Notes: generated by a model not told the origin, from the sequence alone. DNA of 64,000 nt from Vespula vulgaris (GCF_905475345.1 NC_066592.1:6852001-6916000); one strand, 5' to 3'. Counted from the stretch's first letter, positions 37,740 through 51,456 are shown. Made by a program: numbers and translations.

Positions 37740-38158
37740 CGAAACAGTAAAGTGGAGCTGTTGGTTGAATTAATTATGGGAGTAGAGCTGATAGACGTTC
37801 GGATTAACGTGATAATCCTTCGAGCAACGATTCTAAGGAGTATGACAATAGTCCGGACCACGTACTACTGTTTGACGATCCGGATACATCAGAAGCGGTA
37901 TAGCCTTGTTGCCATATACAGTTAATGATACAACGAACGCGTTCGCGAGACGACGTATGCGTATACGCGGTACGTTCAGTAAGGGAGATGTGGACACGGG
38001 ATCATTGTACGCGGACGGTGCTTAATGTCTCGAGAGACAGGAGCGATCCTGCGGACAATGGCGCGTGGAAACGCGTACGGGTGCTTCGGACAGTGCTCTC
38101 CCTTCGTCTCATGAGCGAAGCGTACGAGCTTATGGCGAACCGTACATACATATAAACG
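37740..38158. other. CpG-rich unique island, no gene recognised
   Basis: About 420 bases free of microsatellites and rich in CG, CGC and ACG words. An ATG at 37925 opens a 76-codon plus-strand frame that is strongly Arg-rich (MIQRTRSRDDVCVYAVRSVR at its start), as expected from CG-rich DNA. No splice pair or domain was seen. A promoter or enhancer island is as likely as an exon. Confidence 0.2.
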
Positions 38159-38185
38159 CTAAAACGTTAAATGGGAGAAACAGAG

Positions 38186-38262
38186 ATAGAGAGATAGCGA
38201 TAGAGATAGCGATAGAGATAGAGATAGAGAGATTGAGATAGAGATAGAGATAGAGATAGAAA
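38186..38262. repeat. GATAGA/GATAGC hexamer-type array
   Basis: Imperfect 6-bp units with occasional GC variants. Confidence 0.9.
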
Positions 38263-39284
38263 GGGACATAATTTCTGTTCGACTTAGTCACGAACGTGGA
38301 CGTGTCCGAAGAATATGTATCAAAGACGAAAGGAAATGAACGAAGATCGATCGATATTATTTAACAGCATAAAAACTACAATTAGGAAATAATCAAGGTA
38401 AAAAAGAAGATAATTGGATTTAATTGGTATGACAGGTTGAAACACTTTCGTCGTATATTAATCATTATCTTTAAACTCTTATCTATCCGTTCGTATATCT
38501 ACGAACGGCCAACACGATAATAACCATCGTCGAGGAAACGATCGTATTAACGATTATAAAAGAGGTAACTACATATGTATGTTGGGTTAATTAGTGTATA
38601 TTCGCGTAGTGTCGGTGAACGCCCTGTACTCGTTTCTGGATACTGCTAATCGAATAAAGTGCGTTGTTTAGAGATGATTTTCGTAACGGGCCGCTTAACC
38701 AACGTTAATTTTCGCTAATACCGTTTTAACGAATAAATGCCGTTTGTTATCTCTTTCTCTCCAACTGGTATCTGCGAGACCGCCAGCAACCATCACCAAC
38801 ATTACTACTACTATTGCTACTACTACTCCTAGTATTACTACTACCACCATCGCTACCACCACCAACACCACTATCTGCTGCTACTGTTGCCGATGAAAGT
38901 GGCCGCAGAGGAGAGTACTTTGGAGTGCAAAGAGGGATTTTAATTTGTAGATAATTACCGGAGTGAGCTCTCGCTTTCAAACGAATCGTTTCATCCTCGA
39001 GTGTAGCGAATGGTGAGTTAAAGAGAGTAAGAAGGACGGATGGACAAACGAACGAACGAACGGAAGGACGGATGGACGGATGGTTGGGGAAGAGAAAAAG
39101 GAAGGGGTGGTTACGATGATCAAAAATAATATCCGAAGGATACTCGTGAATGGTTAGGGAAATTTAATACTAATCGATGTATCGAACTTTGCCTGTGTGT
39201 CTCTGACAAATTATACCGATCTAAACGATTGAGGTACGAGCCAATGAACGAACGAATGACGATGATTGTTTGATCACGTTTGAA

Positions 39285-39287
39285 AGA

Positions 39288-39323
<36 letters not shown>

Positions 39324-39437
39324 TACGGAAAAAGAGAGAAAAAGAGAGATACTGAGAGAAAGAGATAGATAGATAGATAGATAAAGAGAGAAAGAAAGAT
39401 ACATAGGATAGAGATAAATAGATAGACAGATAGATAA

Positions 39438-39484
<47 letters not shown>

Positions 39485-39485
39485 G
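39285..39485. repeat. GA and GATA compound microsatellite
   Basis: GA, GATA, GAAA and GACA variants over about 200 bases. The minus strand gives a Ser/Leu/Ile-rich frame of 127 codons that is not a gene. Confidence 0.95.
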
Positions 39486-40740
39486 GAGAGTGCAGAGGGC
39501 CAACTCATCGCAAATTAATCGCTTTCCTCTGTATTTATTGTGATCATCGATACCATGTCAGCCGATGCTAGATCTCATTAACGATCGAAAAACTCGAGAC
39601 GAAAGGTGTTCATTAATTTTAATGGCACGTAGGTATAATGATTGCCGCGCGCTGATTTACACGCATGTAAATTTTGTAAATGCGCCGATTACATTCGGAA
39701 TACATGCCGATCACGATTCTTTTTTATTTCTCATTCTAACATCCACCCGATCTTCCATCCTCGTTTAACCATTTGACCCCTTCTTTCCTCTTCGATATAT
39801 ACGATCGATCGATTCACCTCACGATTTTGAATGATACATGTACAACAACACGTTCCGATCGAGCAAGGATCAAATAAAGATTTTCGAAAAGCAAGATACG
39901 TGCGTGTAACAATTTTTGAACCATTAACCAATATATCTCGACGCAAATATGGAGAATTAGGAATGATGAAAATATTGGAACGATTTAACTACGTTAATAT
40001 GTGTGTGCGTGTGTATAAAAATGATAGCGAGAGGAAGAGAGAGAGAGAGAGAGAGAGATTCGTTAAATACAGGATAACGTTTATCTCTGTCCGTTATTGT
40101 TCCGCTAAAATATGTATAAATTTCAATAGAATTTCAACGTAATCGGAACCACGCCTCGTTTCGAAAATTATCCTATCGTCGAATACAATTTACTAAAGAG
40201 TGAGACGTGCGCGTATGTGTATGTGTATATGTGTATGTTGTGTATGAAAGAGAGAAAGAGAGAGAGGAGAGAGAGAGAGAGAAAGAAAAAAGCTTTAAAT
40301 TACTTTCATTGATTAATCTTTGGCTGTAAAAGAGCATAAATGACAAAATTAACATGAATAGATAGAGAGAAAGAGAGGAAGTCTCTGATTTTTGAATCTA
40401 TAATATAAAGCGAGAACACGTCTGAATATTGCCTTTAGTATCGTTTGAACGTACCTGTCGTTATTTTATCCATGTGTGTGTATGCGTGTATTGGTACCTT
40501 CGGCAACTATCGGTATAGATACTATCTGCATGGATGAACGTGTGTTCGTATATATAGAGAATACGTGTAGGATAGGTGTATCTCTATCTATATATATATA
40601 TATATATATATATGTGTATATGCGTATATGCGTATGCGTATACATAGGTGTATGCACATTCAAAGCATCTTTGTCGATCGTAGCCCGTTAGTATATACAT
40701 ATACGTACGTAGATGGCTGTGTAATTTCAGTACAGAGGTA

Positions 40741-41010
40741 TCATATACGAGGGTACACGAAGCGAACGGATTGAAATCCGAACATCGATCGAGACAACGA
40801 ATTCCACGATACTGGCACGATGGCACGTACGAAAAGGCAAGAGCGACACTGCGAGCAGAAATACCTGAATGCCACGAGAATCCGAAATTTTTTGTCGTCC
40901 GATACAGAGCATACCGTGCTGGACACATGCATGCAGATACTACGCACATGTCTGGTATTCAATTAATCCTTGCCGAAGAGAGAAAGAGGGATGGTGATAT
41001 AGATATATAA
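40741..41010. other. Unique segment open in several frames, no gene recognised
   Basis: Between an AT/GT tract and the 41.0 kb GA tract, about 240 unique bases are open in two plus-strand frames and in the minus strand. One plus frame begins ATGGCACGTACGAAAAGGCA (MARTKRQ) and has 48 codons. The resemblance of the first five residues to histone H3 is coincidental, since nothing after them fits. Confidence 0.12.
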
Positions 41011-41104
41011 TACATCTATATATACATACAGAGAGAGAGAGAGAGAAAGAGAGAAAGAGAGAAATATATGTATCTATATCAATATACATGTGTATATATA
41101 TATA

Positions 41105-41315
41105 TACACTTAGTAACAAAAGTTAAGAAACAAAGTAATCGTTCGGTCATTTTTCTATTTTCTAAACTAAAAGTAGCATAATATTGTTTATTGACGTATG
41201 AAGTGTTATCTCATTACGCTACTTTTAGTTTCAATCTATCTATTTTGGAAGATAAAGAATATGTAAAAATGTGCGATACGATTACTTTGTTTTTGAACTT
41301 TTCTCGATAAGTGTA
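41105..41315. mobile_element. Palindromic MITE, about 210 bp, TA-flanked (Tc1/mariner-like ends)
   Basis: The ends are inverted copies: TACACTTAGTAACAAAAGTT at the left, and at the right the reverse complement reads TACACTTATCGAGAAAAGTT. The match continues through ACAAAGTAATCG on both arms. Further in, AAACTAAAAGTAGC (41164-41177) pairs with GCTACTTTTAGTTT (41218-41231), so almost the whole element can fold back. It sits inside a TA microsatellite, with TA at both borders, as expected of TA-targeting Tc1/mariner-type elements. There is no coding capacity, so it is non-autonomous. The family name is unknown. Confidence 0.75.
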
Positions 41316-41316
41316 C

Positions 41317-41318
<2 letters not shown>

Positions 41319-41367
<49 letters not shown>

Positions 41368-41380
41368 TTATTTATTTATT
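41319..41380. repeat. TA then TTTA microsatellite flanking the MITE
   Basis: TA run to 41362, then TTTA units. It is probably the continuation of the TA run at 41094-41106, split by the MITE. Confidence 0.9.
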
Positions 41381-42887
41381 TCTACGGACATATGTGAACC
41401 TGAATCGATAACGTATCGAAACGAAAAGATATTCTTTGATCGTATTACGTTTAAAAACGTGATATCGATTTTCACAAAACGAAGATTAATTTCACGAATT
41501 ATTATTTTCTTTAACCCTAAAAATCTTCGATCGTGTAGTACTTATCCCTAACTACGTTTGGCTCGCTTATCGCTCTTATCCGTTCTATACTAGACTCGTC
41601 CGATAGATGAAATTATATCCGGCTCTCACATCGAGACAGCGAGCCGTGCGAGATTATAAAAAGCAATTTCACCAACATTCTCGTTGTATCGGTGCGTCTC
41701 TCACGTATGTATGTACCTACGTCAGAAAAAGAGACTCCTATCTAACCAATCGAATCGATTTTGAATCAATGCGATCGGTTCTTCCTTTTTCTTTTTTCTT
41801 TTTCATGTTCTTTTCTTCTCTTTTTTTTTTTTTTATTTCTTTTTAAATCGTAGTAATGCAAAAAGACTATTACATCGGACGTAATAAATTATCGGTCGAA
41901 GAATCCTCTTGAACGAAACAAAATCGAAGAATAAAAGCAATAAAGACGTATGAAAGAGAAAGAGAGAGAGAGAGAGAGAGAAACAAAAAGAGAAAGAAAA
42001 AGTTACTGTAACTTTTTTTTCTTGTTCTTTTTTCGGTATTAACTAAACGAGAGACAAAGAGATAGAAGAGAAGAAACATTTTTCATTAGCGATTTTCGAT
42101 CGCATCGCTTTGTTCTTTCGTCGATTGCCATCTGCCGGTTCGCTCTATCTTGCCTCGCGATAAACTATAGATTCTCGTTTATTGCACTTTCCATGATGCA
42201 TGCGCACTACTAGACAAACACATATAGGACTTACAATCACGCATACGGAATAACGTTCTATCTATGTATAAGTATATATATATATATACGATATACACGT
42301 ACATATATATATATACAAATGTAGAGTAAAAGAAAGAAAAAAAAAAAAATAATCGACAAACCCAAGTATGGTTTCGTTGAGGAGAAATAGGAAACGAGGA
42401 AGAGTAAAAAGAATGTATGAGAGAAAAAGAGATAAAGAGATAAAAAGAGAAAAAGAGAAAGAGAGAGACAAGGAGTTTGTAGACAGACGCGTTAACTGAT
42501 AATCGATAACCCTTCTCCCTCTTTCCTCGTATTACGGATAGAAAATATTGACGCGAGGCAACGACCATCGGGCAAGCGATATTAAACCGTTTCCACGCCC
42601 TGGATAAAATTTCCGTCCTATCGTGTTCTAGTACAGGAGTGAAATAACATTTGGATTCTTACGTTGCACGGATAAATCGTTATCGCAAAAACTGGCCATT
42701 CTCTCTCTTTTCTTTCTTTATTTTATAATAAAAGAAAAAAGGAAAAGCCATGACGTAATCTTCATTATAACGAAGACTTTATCAAAGAAATTAACTAACA
42801 ACGATAATTATACCTTTCAACGTTCATTTTCACATCGATCGGAATTTATGCAAACTTACGGATTAATTTTTTCGAATATACGAATAC

Positions 42888-42920
<33 letters not shown>

Positions 42921-43438
42921 ATGGAGAGAGGACGATTATCAATCCCCACGCACCTATTTCATCCCATCCGGACATGTGTAATAACGTGGAAAATAATTAA
43001 TTATTCGTTCATGCGTAACTATTAATATTTAGATATTATAATGAAAACTACGTAAATATTTACACATACATTATTACATAAAGGAAATATTTCGTTTGTT
43101 AACGATACGACGACGATTCTCAATTTCTCGCTTTGTGAATGAAATATCGATGGTTTTAGTGTTCGATTACGTGGAAAAAAAAAATATCGATAGAGAACGA
43201 ATAGAATCGGTTAGAAGAGAAATAGGTGTTGTCTCGATTAAAAGGAAAAGAAATATACGACGAGTAACCGGCTAGAATTGCAAAAGGAAATAGTTGAATT
43301 GATAATCGATAACACCTTTTGAAACCCATGGAACCGATAAAAAGTATCGACGATAACCAATACTTGAAATTTTAACCGAAAGATATAGAATATCCTGATG
43401 TAATTAAGTAGAATGATTTAAAACATTTTAATTACGTT

Positions 43439-43471
<33 letters not shown>

Positions 43472-44052
43472 TTTTTATATTTTTAATCTGAAATTTCGCA
43501 TATTCCATACTTTTATATCTTTCGTATTTTCCAATTGATTTAAAAAGCAAGAACCAAAAAAAAAAAAAGAAACCATAAAAGAAAAGAGAAATGACTTCGA
43601 ACAAAAAAAGAATCTCCCTCGAGTATTAAAACGCATTACTTTGAAAACTCTATACGTACACATACATCGTAAGAATCTAATTGTAAATTAGTCCTAAATC
43701 TATGAGAGGATATACGATACTTTAATAATGCGTTTCGTATAACGCACGATAGAACAGAGATGAAATATTAAACGGTAAGCGCGCTTATAGGATGTGTTGT
43801 AGGTAGGTTGTAAGCACGGAAATAGCTTAATCACTTGATGAATTTTTTATAGAATCTTATATATACCTATGCGATAAATCCCGAAGGATAGAGAGAGAGA
43901 GAGAGAGAGAAAATGGTTAGATGCGTTAATACACTGGAGTCCGGTATGATACGAGCCGTCCGGAAAAGCTGCTAACTGGGATGGCGCTTGGTTGTACGAC
44001 GTCGAGCAAGAGCATGATCCTTCGTGAGCATGCAACAATCTGTGCGTGATAA

Positions 44053-44149
44053 ATGATCTCGAACGGCCATTATGCGGTTGATTTGAGCAACGCTCATTCA
44101 CGTGCAACGCTGCCAGAGTACTTCACTGTCTGTGCGAGCGACCATTCAG
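44053..44149 (+). CDS. Weak candidate 5' coding exon ending at a splice donor
   Basis: TGA and TAA lie directly upstream in frame, then ATG, then 32 codons of mixed composition with no repeat: MISNGHYAVDLSNAHSRATL, PEYFTVCASDHS. The exon would end at TTCAG|GTACAC (GT at 44150-44151), phase 1. Without splicing the frame runs to a stop at 44281-44283 (76 codons). A 62-codon frame is also open on the minus strand (44107-43919) before it enters a GA tract, so the region is low in stops on both strands. Candidate only; no family recognised. Confidence 0.2.
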
Positions 44150-45167
44150 GTACACACAACTATAGCCATCGCACAACTCCACAGTCGCCGTATTCTGCCA
44201 CGGGTCCTCTTGTTTTAACCCTCTCGCCCTCTTTACCAACACTATTACCATGTAATCGTATACGTGCACAAGTTCGCGTATGAGTGAGGCGAGAGATTTA
44301 TCAAGCAGTTTAACAATGCGGACGAGTAATAGAATCGGATCCTATTCCACAAAGCCCATTGCTGCTGTGTATTGCGTGTTTGCTTCACTGGTATATTCGA
44401 TTCTAATCAAACTCTCCAGGCCTTAGGGAAATAATACATTTTCGGCTATCCAAGTAGTACTTACTAGTGTAATACTTGGAGAAAGAGAAAGAGAGAGAGA
44501 TAATAATACGTATTTACGTCGATTATCAAACGATTTCACGCGATCTTTAATTTTCTACTTTTCTTGTTCCGCTACTGTTTTCTTTTTTCTTTCTTCTCTT
44601 TCCCTTTTTTATTTATTTATTTATTTATGTTCTTTCTTTTTCTTTTTTTTTTTTTCATCTTCTTCTTACAAACGATCGCCGACGAATTTTATTTCCCCTT
44701 AAAATGATTATATTAATAATGAGAAGTTATAAATTGTGTTAGCTTACGCTCGGACACACGGATGGAGAAAAAGTTAGTTAACTTTACGACGCTGTAAAGA
44801 TAAGAAAGTCGCCGCGCTCGAAAGATTTATTATTGGACTGGGCTCGTTGTAATAAACCTTCGTGGTATCGATACAGCACGTAATCGTTGAGCTTCGCTCG
44901 TTACGTCCGCGTACGTGATTTATGTATTCTCGTTCCTCGTTACAATGCGGTATTTTTGAAATTAGTCGTTACCGAGTCGATAAAAAGTGACAGAACGAAT
45001 TTTTTCGACTTTACATTGTAACGATCTTTTCGAATCAACGAATTTATCCGTAACGTACATATATACCTAAGTAAATACATACGTAGATATGTAATATATA
45101 ATGGACCGTTTCAATATCTTCTTCGACAAAGGTTTCGACGAAAGTGCACTGCACTGCACTGCAACCT

Positions 45168-45295
45168 AATATACATACATACATACATACATACATACAT
45201 GAATACATACGAACATACGTACATAAATACATAAATACGTACGTAGGTACGTAGGTACATACGTACATATATATACATATATACATATATCTATG
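45168..45295. repeat. ACAT/ACGT/AT compound microsatellite
   Basis: Begins just after a short CTGCA pentamer array (45139-45161, about four units). Confidence 0.9.
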
Positions 45296-45455
45296 GTATA
45301 TCGTTATTGGCATATCATTTTATTATGAACAAAATTCACTGCAGGGATCGTGTATATTCTCTATCCTTTATGTAGTACACCTCTTTTGTAGCATTACCAA
45401 GTTCTATTCAAGCAGGATAATCGTTGCAACGTGTCTCGTAATGAAATGAGTTAAC

Positions 45456-45508
<53 letters not shown>

Positions 45509-46405
45509 AAGAAAATAGATTCCGTTTGTCATATCCATATACGGTGAGAGATATTTCGATCGTTAAAACGATTTTCGTCTTGTTAAAGTAGGCGGTAATC
45601 CTATTAAAAAACAATATTTGATGAGTATACGTTGAGCACTCTCGCGAAGTAACATCGATTATGTTCGCATACGATAAGATAGCCGAGCAAACGAATTCTC
45701 TTCTCGTCGTTGCACATCCATTAGCGCTAATCGATTCACGTAACGTTAGATCTTCGAACCGAGAGCGGGACTGTGTATGCGTGCGTCATTACGTATTTGT
45801 TCTCTACTCCCGTCGTGCAGCCGAAACTCGAGGACGTCTCCATAAGTAAATTAACTCGATACATCCACGTAATTACGATTAATTATGCATTCTACCGTAC
45901 TTAACTAGCTTCGCGAGTCGGACCATCAGCCGATATAATTATCCGTACTACTCGATTTATAATAAAATAAAGATATCGCTTACCAATAGGAGAGGAACCG
46001 TAAGAGAAATTAATGAATCTCGATAGACGCTTAGAAACGTGATCGAGAATTATCATCGTTTGTAGGAAAATTATCGTTAAAGAATTATCGATAAATTATA
46101 ATTAATTTCTTGTATATCTTATATAAAGGAAACAGAAAAAGTCCAATCTTCGAACGATCAAGGATTAAATGTTATAATAACGTCGTAGTAATACGTTCTA
46201 GTTTCATTATCATTCATCTTATACTTTTTGTATCGTTGATACATCTAAGATCACGATTAAGATTATCTAATATAATTTTTCAAATCAGTCGGATTAATGA
46301 AGTGTACACTTTCGCGTGCTGATTTTCGATTATAATTATTAAATACATCAAGACAGTTCGTTTATCAAGAAGAAATTATTTTTTTATTCGTAATGTCAAT
46401 ATACG

Positions 46406-46408
<3 letters not shown>

Positions 46409-46450
<42 letters not shown>
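46409..46450. repeat. AT dinucleotide microsatellite
   Basis: About 18 AT units then GTAT. Confidence 0.95.
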
Positions 46451-46451
<1 letters not shown>

Positions 46452-48867
46452 TTACGTAAGGTAAATCTGATCCATGTTAATCCGAATTAATTTACCAGGA
46501 GCAAACCAGGCTTCGTGATCTTTGATTTTATCGATTGAAGAGAGTATCGGCAAGTAATAGAGGCGTGCACTGAGCGATTTAACTGGGAAGCTTTCGCGGA
46601 CTTAACAGAGTAGCACGGGAATAATCGATGAGGGTATTAACCGTGTATAAGACGTGCGAGATAATTCGAGTCTCGTATGCGGTAACTCGAGACGAGAGGG
46701 AGAGACAGAGACAGAGACAGAGAGAGAAGGAGAGAGAGAGAGAGAGAGAGAGAGGAGTATAGATGGCAAACATCGAGTGGATGCTGGAACGTAGGGAGAG
46801 AGTGAAAGTGAAGTGCCAACGTTGCTCGACGAGGGACAGAGAGACATGTTCGATATGTTGGTGTGCGTAATAGTACGTCGTAACGAACGCGTGTGTAAAT
46901 GTAGTCACGCTTGGCGAGGGAAAGAGAAGAGAAGAGAAGAGAAAGAGAAGCAAAGAGAAGAGGAGAGCAAAGCATAGAGAGAGAGAGGGAGAGAGACGAA
47001 AGCTCCTGCTCATAACGCGACCCCGTATCGGTTGATCCAATTTGACTCCCTCTGACATGGCGTACATCGAAGCTACGTACATACATACGTGCGATAATAC
47101 CTAACCCTAATGCCCAGCCCAGCTACTACTACAACCACCATCAGCTGGCATCGCCATCAGTGTCCCTTCCCAACATACATACACACACACACACACCCAT
47201 ACACAGCTAGGACTGACCCATCCCATAGGCTAAAATTTCACTGTCATCGCTATACCTCGGATTACTATTCGTTAAAATTAACTCCATAGCGACTTTTCCA
47301 TTCCCTTTTATGACACCCTCGTAACACATTACACGTGCTTTTTCTTAAATTAAATATCAACCCCTTCTACGCCATGCCCCTTTCCACTCACACCACTTTA
47401 ATACTTTTCGACGAGTCATCGAAGCGCAAATTAACTACTTACTTACTTGCTTCCAATTTTCCCGACAAATGACAACGACGATGATCGTTAAAAAACGGTC
47501 GATCGATCCTTCATCTACTCGACACGGATAACGCGATGGAAAAATATATGACAGAGAGACGTCTGATCTGACCAAATGAAATATATATCCATATACTTAT
47601 CCATATAAGTATCTACGTATCTATATACGTCGACAATATTAATATAGAATTGAAAAGATCAGTTCACCTTTACGTTCGAGGGAATATCGTAAGGATGGCC
47701 GGACTATTCGCATGGCAATGGAGCGTGACGAATAAGAGACGGGAATCGTAGGGATGGGGGGTGAGTTGGAGGGAGAATGAGAGAGAGAGAGAGAGAGAGA
47801 GAGGAATCGGGGTTGAGTTGGGTGGTTGGGTTTGGAGGACGTACAAATGATATCAATATGTATCCATTAAGACCTTTTCCCTCTTGACTTCCTCCCCTCT
47901 CTTCTCTTCGTTCTTGAATCTCACACTGTCCGTCTCTTTCTATCTTTTACGAGATAATGTTTAGGGGGTTCGCGGTTGCCAAGCGACCGTCGATTCCGCA
48001 TCGACGAACCCGTGGTAAGGTACGACGGAAACGATCGCGATCGACCAGACAAAACGAACCCTCTCTTTCCAACTACTTTTCTCTTACTACTTATTCATGT
48101 TATTTCCCTTTCACATCCCACTTCACGTTTCTTGTTTTTTTTTTTTTTCCTTTTATTTTTGTCGTTTCGTTTCTTTCCTTTTTTCCCTTCCCAACCAACC
48201 GACGGATCATCCAACGCACGTTTGCTGTCCTACCTCGTGACCTTGAACCTAATCCTCTTTTTCTCATTTTTTTTCTCTTTTTCTTTCTTTCTTTCTTTCT
48301 TTTTTTCTTTTCTCCTTCGAAAGCCTCTCGTCCATCTTCGTCCGAGTTTCATCAAATATCCCTCTCGATCAAACTTGTTTTTTCATATACGACGTTTTTC
48401 ATATACGATGTGCGTGACACGTGCGTTCTATATAAGTAAATATATTCTTCTATGAGTCGTGAAAACTTCGATCGATATTTTTCTCGAATCTTTTTATTTT
48501 TTCTGTTTTTAAAGAAAATAAAAAAAAAATGCCAGAAAGAAAGAAAAAGAAAAAAAGGAAAACGAACAGCGACCTTCGAAAGAGAAAAAAATCGAAGAAG
48601 AAAAAAAAGAAGAAGAAGAAGAACGAGAAACAATAATACGAGAGAAAGTAAGTAAGTAAGTAAGTACATAAGTAAGTAAGTAGTTGTTTCGCGAATCACG
48701 CGAAAGATTCCTATATTTTTCCCGAGCTTTTAGTCGAATTGCTTTTACCAACTGATTACGTAATCCGATAACACCGAACGCGCGAGTATCCACGCGTTTC
48801 ATACGATAGCAGAATTCTCTCGAGGATTCAACGGACTTTCATCACTCTCTCTCTCTTCCACCCTCCC

Positions 48868-48903
<36 letters not shown>

Positions 48904-49079
48904 CACTCACTCACTTTCTCCCATCCATCTATCTCTCTTTCGCACTTAATACTCTACGTTTGATCGAAGAAAAACGAGTTCGCTGATCGTTCCATATGCG
49001 GTCACGTTTTATCGCAAAGGAATTCCAAGCGAGTTCGATTCGATTCGATTCGAGAAAGACAGGGAAAGAGAAAAAGAAA

Positions 49080-49134
<55 letters not shown>

Positions 49135-49206
49135 GATGCGGAAAGTTCTTTCCGATGGCTTTTATTATTAGCTCTTTTTCTTGGCTATTCGGTGAAGAGT
49201 CCACCG

Positions 49207-49262
49207 ACCAACCAACCAACCAACCAACCAACCAACCAACCAACCAACCAACCAAGCAAGCA
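49207..49262. repeat. CCAA tetranucleotide microsatellite
   Basis: About 12 ACCA/CCAA units ending in AAGC variants. It gives Thr-Asn-Gln-Pro repeats on plus and Gly-Trp-Leu-Val repeats on minus. Confidence 0.95.
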
Positions 49263-49636
49263 AGCACCAACCAATTCACCCTCTACCATCCCCTTCCCTG
49301 CTACCTCTCTACCGCTAGGTACGTTTGGAAAGAAAGTAACGAGTATTATTCTTCGTCGAACTTTAATTTGTCTTTCCCTGTTTAAGTAACGTTACTTATT
49401 TCTTTTGATCGTCCGAAAGAAAAGTAAAGGTATCCCTTGCGATCGAACCTCTTTCTTTCTTTCTTTATTTCTTTTTTTGTCTTTCGTTTCTTCCTTCCTT
49501 TACCAGTCTTCCATCCCTCGTTTCTTTATATTCTTTACTCTTCTCTCTTCGTCTCGTTCTCTCCTCTTTTATTTGCTACCTTATCTCATTTCTAAAGCTT
49601 TCTTTCCTACCACCAACATTTGATATCCTTTACACA

Positions 49637-49637
<1 letters not shown>

Positions 49638-49691
<54 letters not shown>

Positions 49692-49706
49692 ATATGTATG
49701 TATATC
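49638..49706. repeat. AT / GTAT microsatellite
   Basis: Perfect AT run of about 20 units followed by GTAT units. Confidence 0.95.
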
Positions 49707-49932
49707 CACCTACATAAAATATCTTTGAAACGAGAGATGAAAGGCCGACGAAACAAAACACACGATTCCTTTGGAAGATAAGTTTCCAATTACTCCGAGG
49801 TAAGAGAAAATCGAGCAGGATATAAACGGCACGTAGTAGTACCTACCGTTTGCAAGAAAAGTCGATTAACGCGAGAGTACAATTGTAAAGAAAATTTAGT
49901 CGATCGATCGTAGCTCGTTAGCCGTCCCTCTT

Positions 49933-49936
<4 letters not shown>

Positions 49937-49989
<53 letters not shown>

Positions 49990-50030
49990 CTTTCTTTCCT
50001 TCCTTCCTTCCTTCCTTCTTTCTTTCTTTC
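49937..50030. repeat. CT, TTCC and TTTC microsatellites
   Basis: CT run of about 24 units, then TTCC units (49997-50016), then TTTC. Confidence 0.95.
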
Positions 50031-51456
50031 TCACTTTCTCATTCTCTCTCTTTCTTCCTCCCCCTCGTACTTGGACGTTTAACGCAAACATGCTCGTTCG
50101 TATAAAAAGAAAAATCTAATCGCGTATCGCGTTACGAGTTTCCTGCCAACAACTCGTACTCGGATGTTAGATCTTTGGTTAAGCCGGACTAACGCAAGCA
50201 TGATAATATAACAACGCGTGTCGCTACCTCGAAATAAGGAGAGCTGGAAAATCGTCAGAGTTTGCGTTTCGTGGACTCTCGTGGCGTGATTATTAATTTA
50301 ACAAGGGGCTCGATAATCCATACGGACCCACGTACGTTGTTCGCCGTGTGGTCATTATCCATACATACATAAATACACGTATACGTAAATACGTGCATAC
50401 GTGCATACGTACGTACGTCGTACGTGTATCCTATACGTATATGTATATAAACGCAAACATGTGTACGCACATGACAAGTGTATGCGAATCGATCGAGCCA
50501 CTCGCAAACGTACAACGGCTGCGATTACTCGACCGTTATATTAGCTGGACTGTCCTGATAGATTACTCGACAAACCGCGTGGCCGACCCTTTCAAGATTT
50601 AATAGTGATTTATGAGTCTTCCTCTCTACTATCGTATCCCCCGTGTAACACCCCTTTCCAACGTCTTTCTCTGTTTTTTTCTTCTTCCTATTTCTTCTCC
50701 TTCTCTTTCGTTTCTTTTCCGATAGAACCATAACGTTCTTCTTCGACCGTCCAAAAATAATTCGTATCTTTTCCTTTCGAAATCGTACGAATAGAGATCC
50801 TCGAGTGAAAAGTTTTGAATAGTACAAAATTAAAGAAATAAAAAAAGAAAATAAAAAATAAGAAAAAAAAGAAGGAAAGAAGAGAAAGAAAGATCAGAAG
50901 AGGAAGAATGATGAATATAAAAACAAAGATAAAGAAATAAGCTATTAGGATGAATAACCTAAGCTACGTTTTAGTCGCGTATCCTTCTTCTTCTAAAACT
51001 TTGATCGTTAATCAATCTCCCATCTCCTATCCCCATCCCCCATTCCTCATCCCCTATCCCTCTCAACCTTTTCGCTTTAAGTATTCGATATCACACGGAG
51101 AAAGGATAGACAATAACGTAATAAAAAGAATAACTAAAACATTGAGTATTACGGTTCGATTTCAATACCCATATAATTTCACGTTCGATCGATTTGATCC
51201 GGGCGTTAGATATTAAGAGTCGTTTAGTAAGATTGATAAAAAAAAGAAAAAAAAGGAAAGAAAGAAAGAAAGAAAGAAAGAAAGAGAGAAAAAAAAGAAA
51301 AGAAATCGGAAGGATAAAGATAAGTATAGTCGAGAAAAATGGTTCGAGTGTAAAGGGTTAATACGACGACGACGACGACGACGAAACGCTTGCACGATTT
51401 TTAATCTTTATCTCGTCTTAGCTCTCATCGTTTTTTTCTTTTTTCTTTTTTCCTTT

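Larger units (their letters stand above)
38263..41104. other. Unique and repeat DNA, no supported gene
   Basis: 38280-38750 and 39500-40200 are mostly unique. A 67-codon plus frame opens with ATG at 39565 and a 77-codon Ser/Gly-rich minus frame covers an ACT-type repeat (38747-38980). AT/GT cluster at 40585-40650. Confidence 0.45.
41381..46408. other. AT-rich unique DNA with few tracts
   Basis: Long simple stretches without arrays at 42540-42890, 42960-43440, 44690-45060 and 45850-46400. A 62-codon plus frame begins with ATG at 45661 (MFAYDKIAEQTNSLLVVAHP) with no splice support. CA tract at 43441-43462. Confidence 0.45.

Noticed and set aside
40821..40967. MARTKRQ... frame resembling a histone H3 start
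   Set aside because: Only five residues match; the rest is unrelated and the frame is 48 codons.
47099..47112. CCTAACCCTAA, telomere-like
   Set aside because: Two units only; insect TTAGG telomeres are long arrays.
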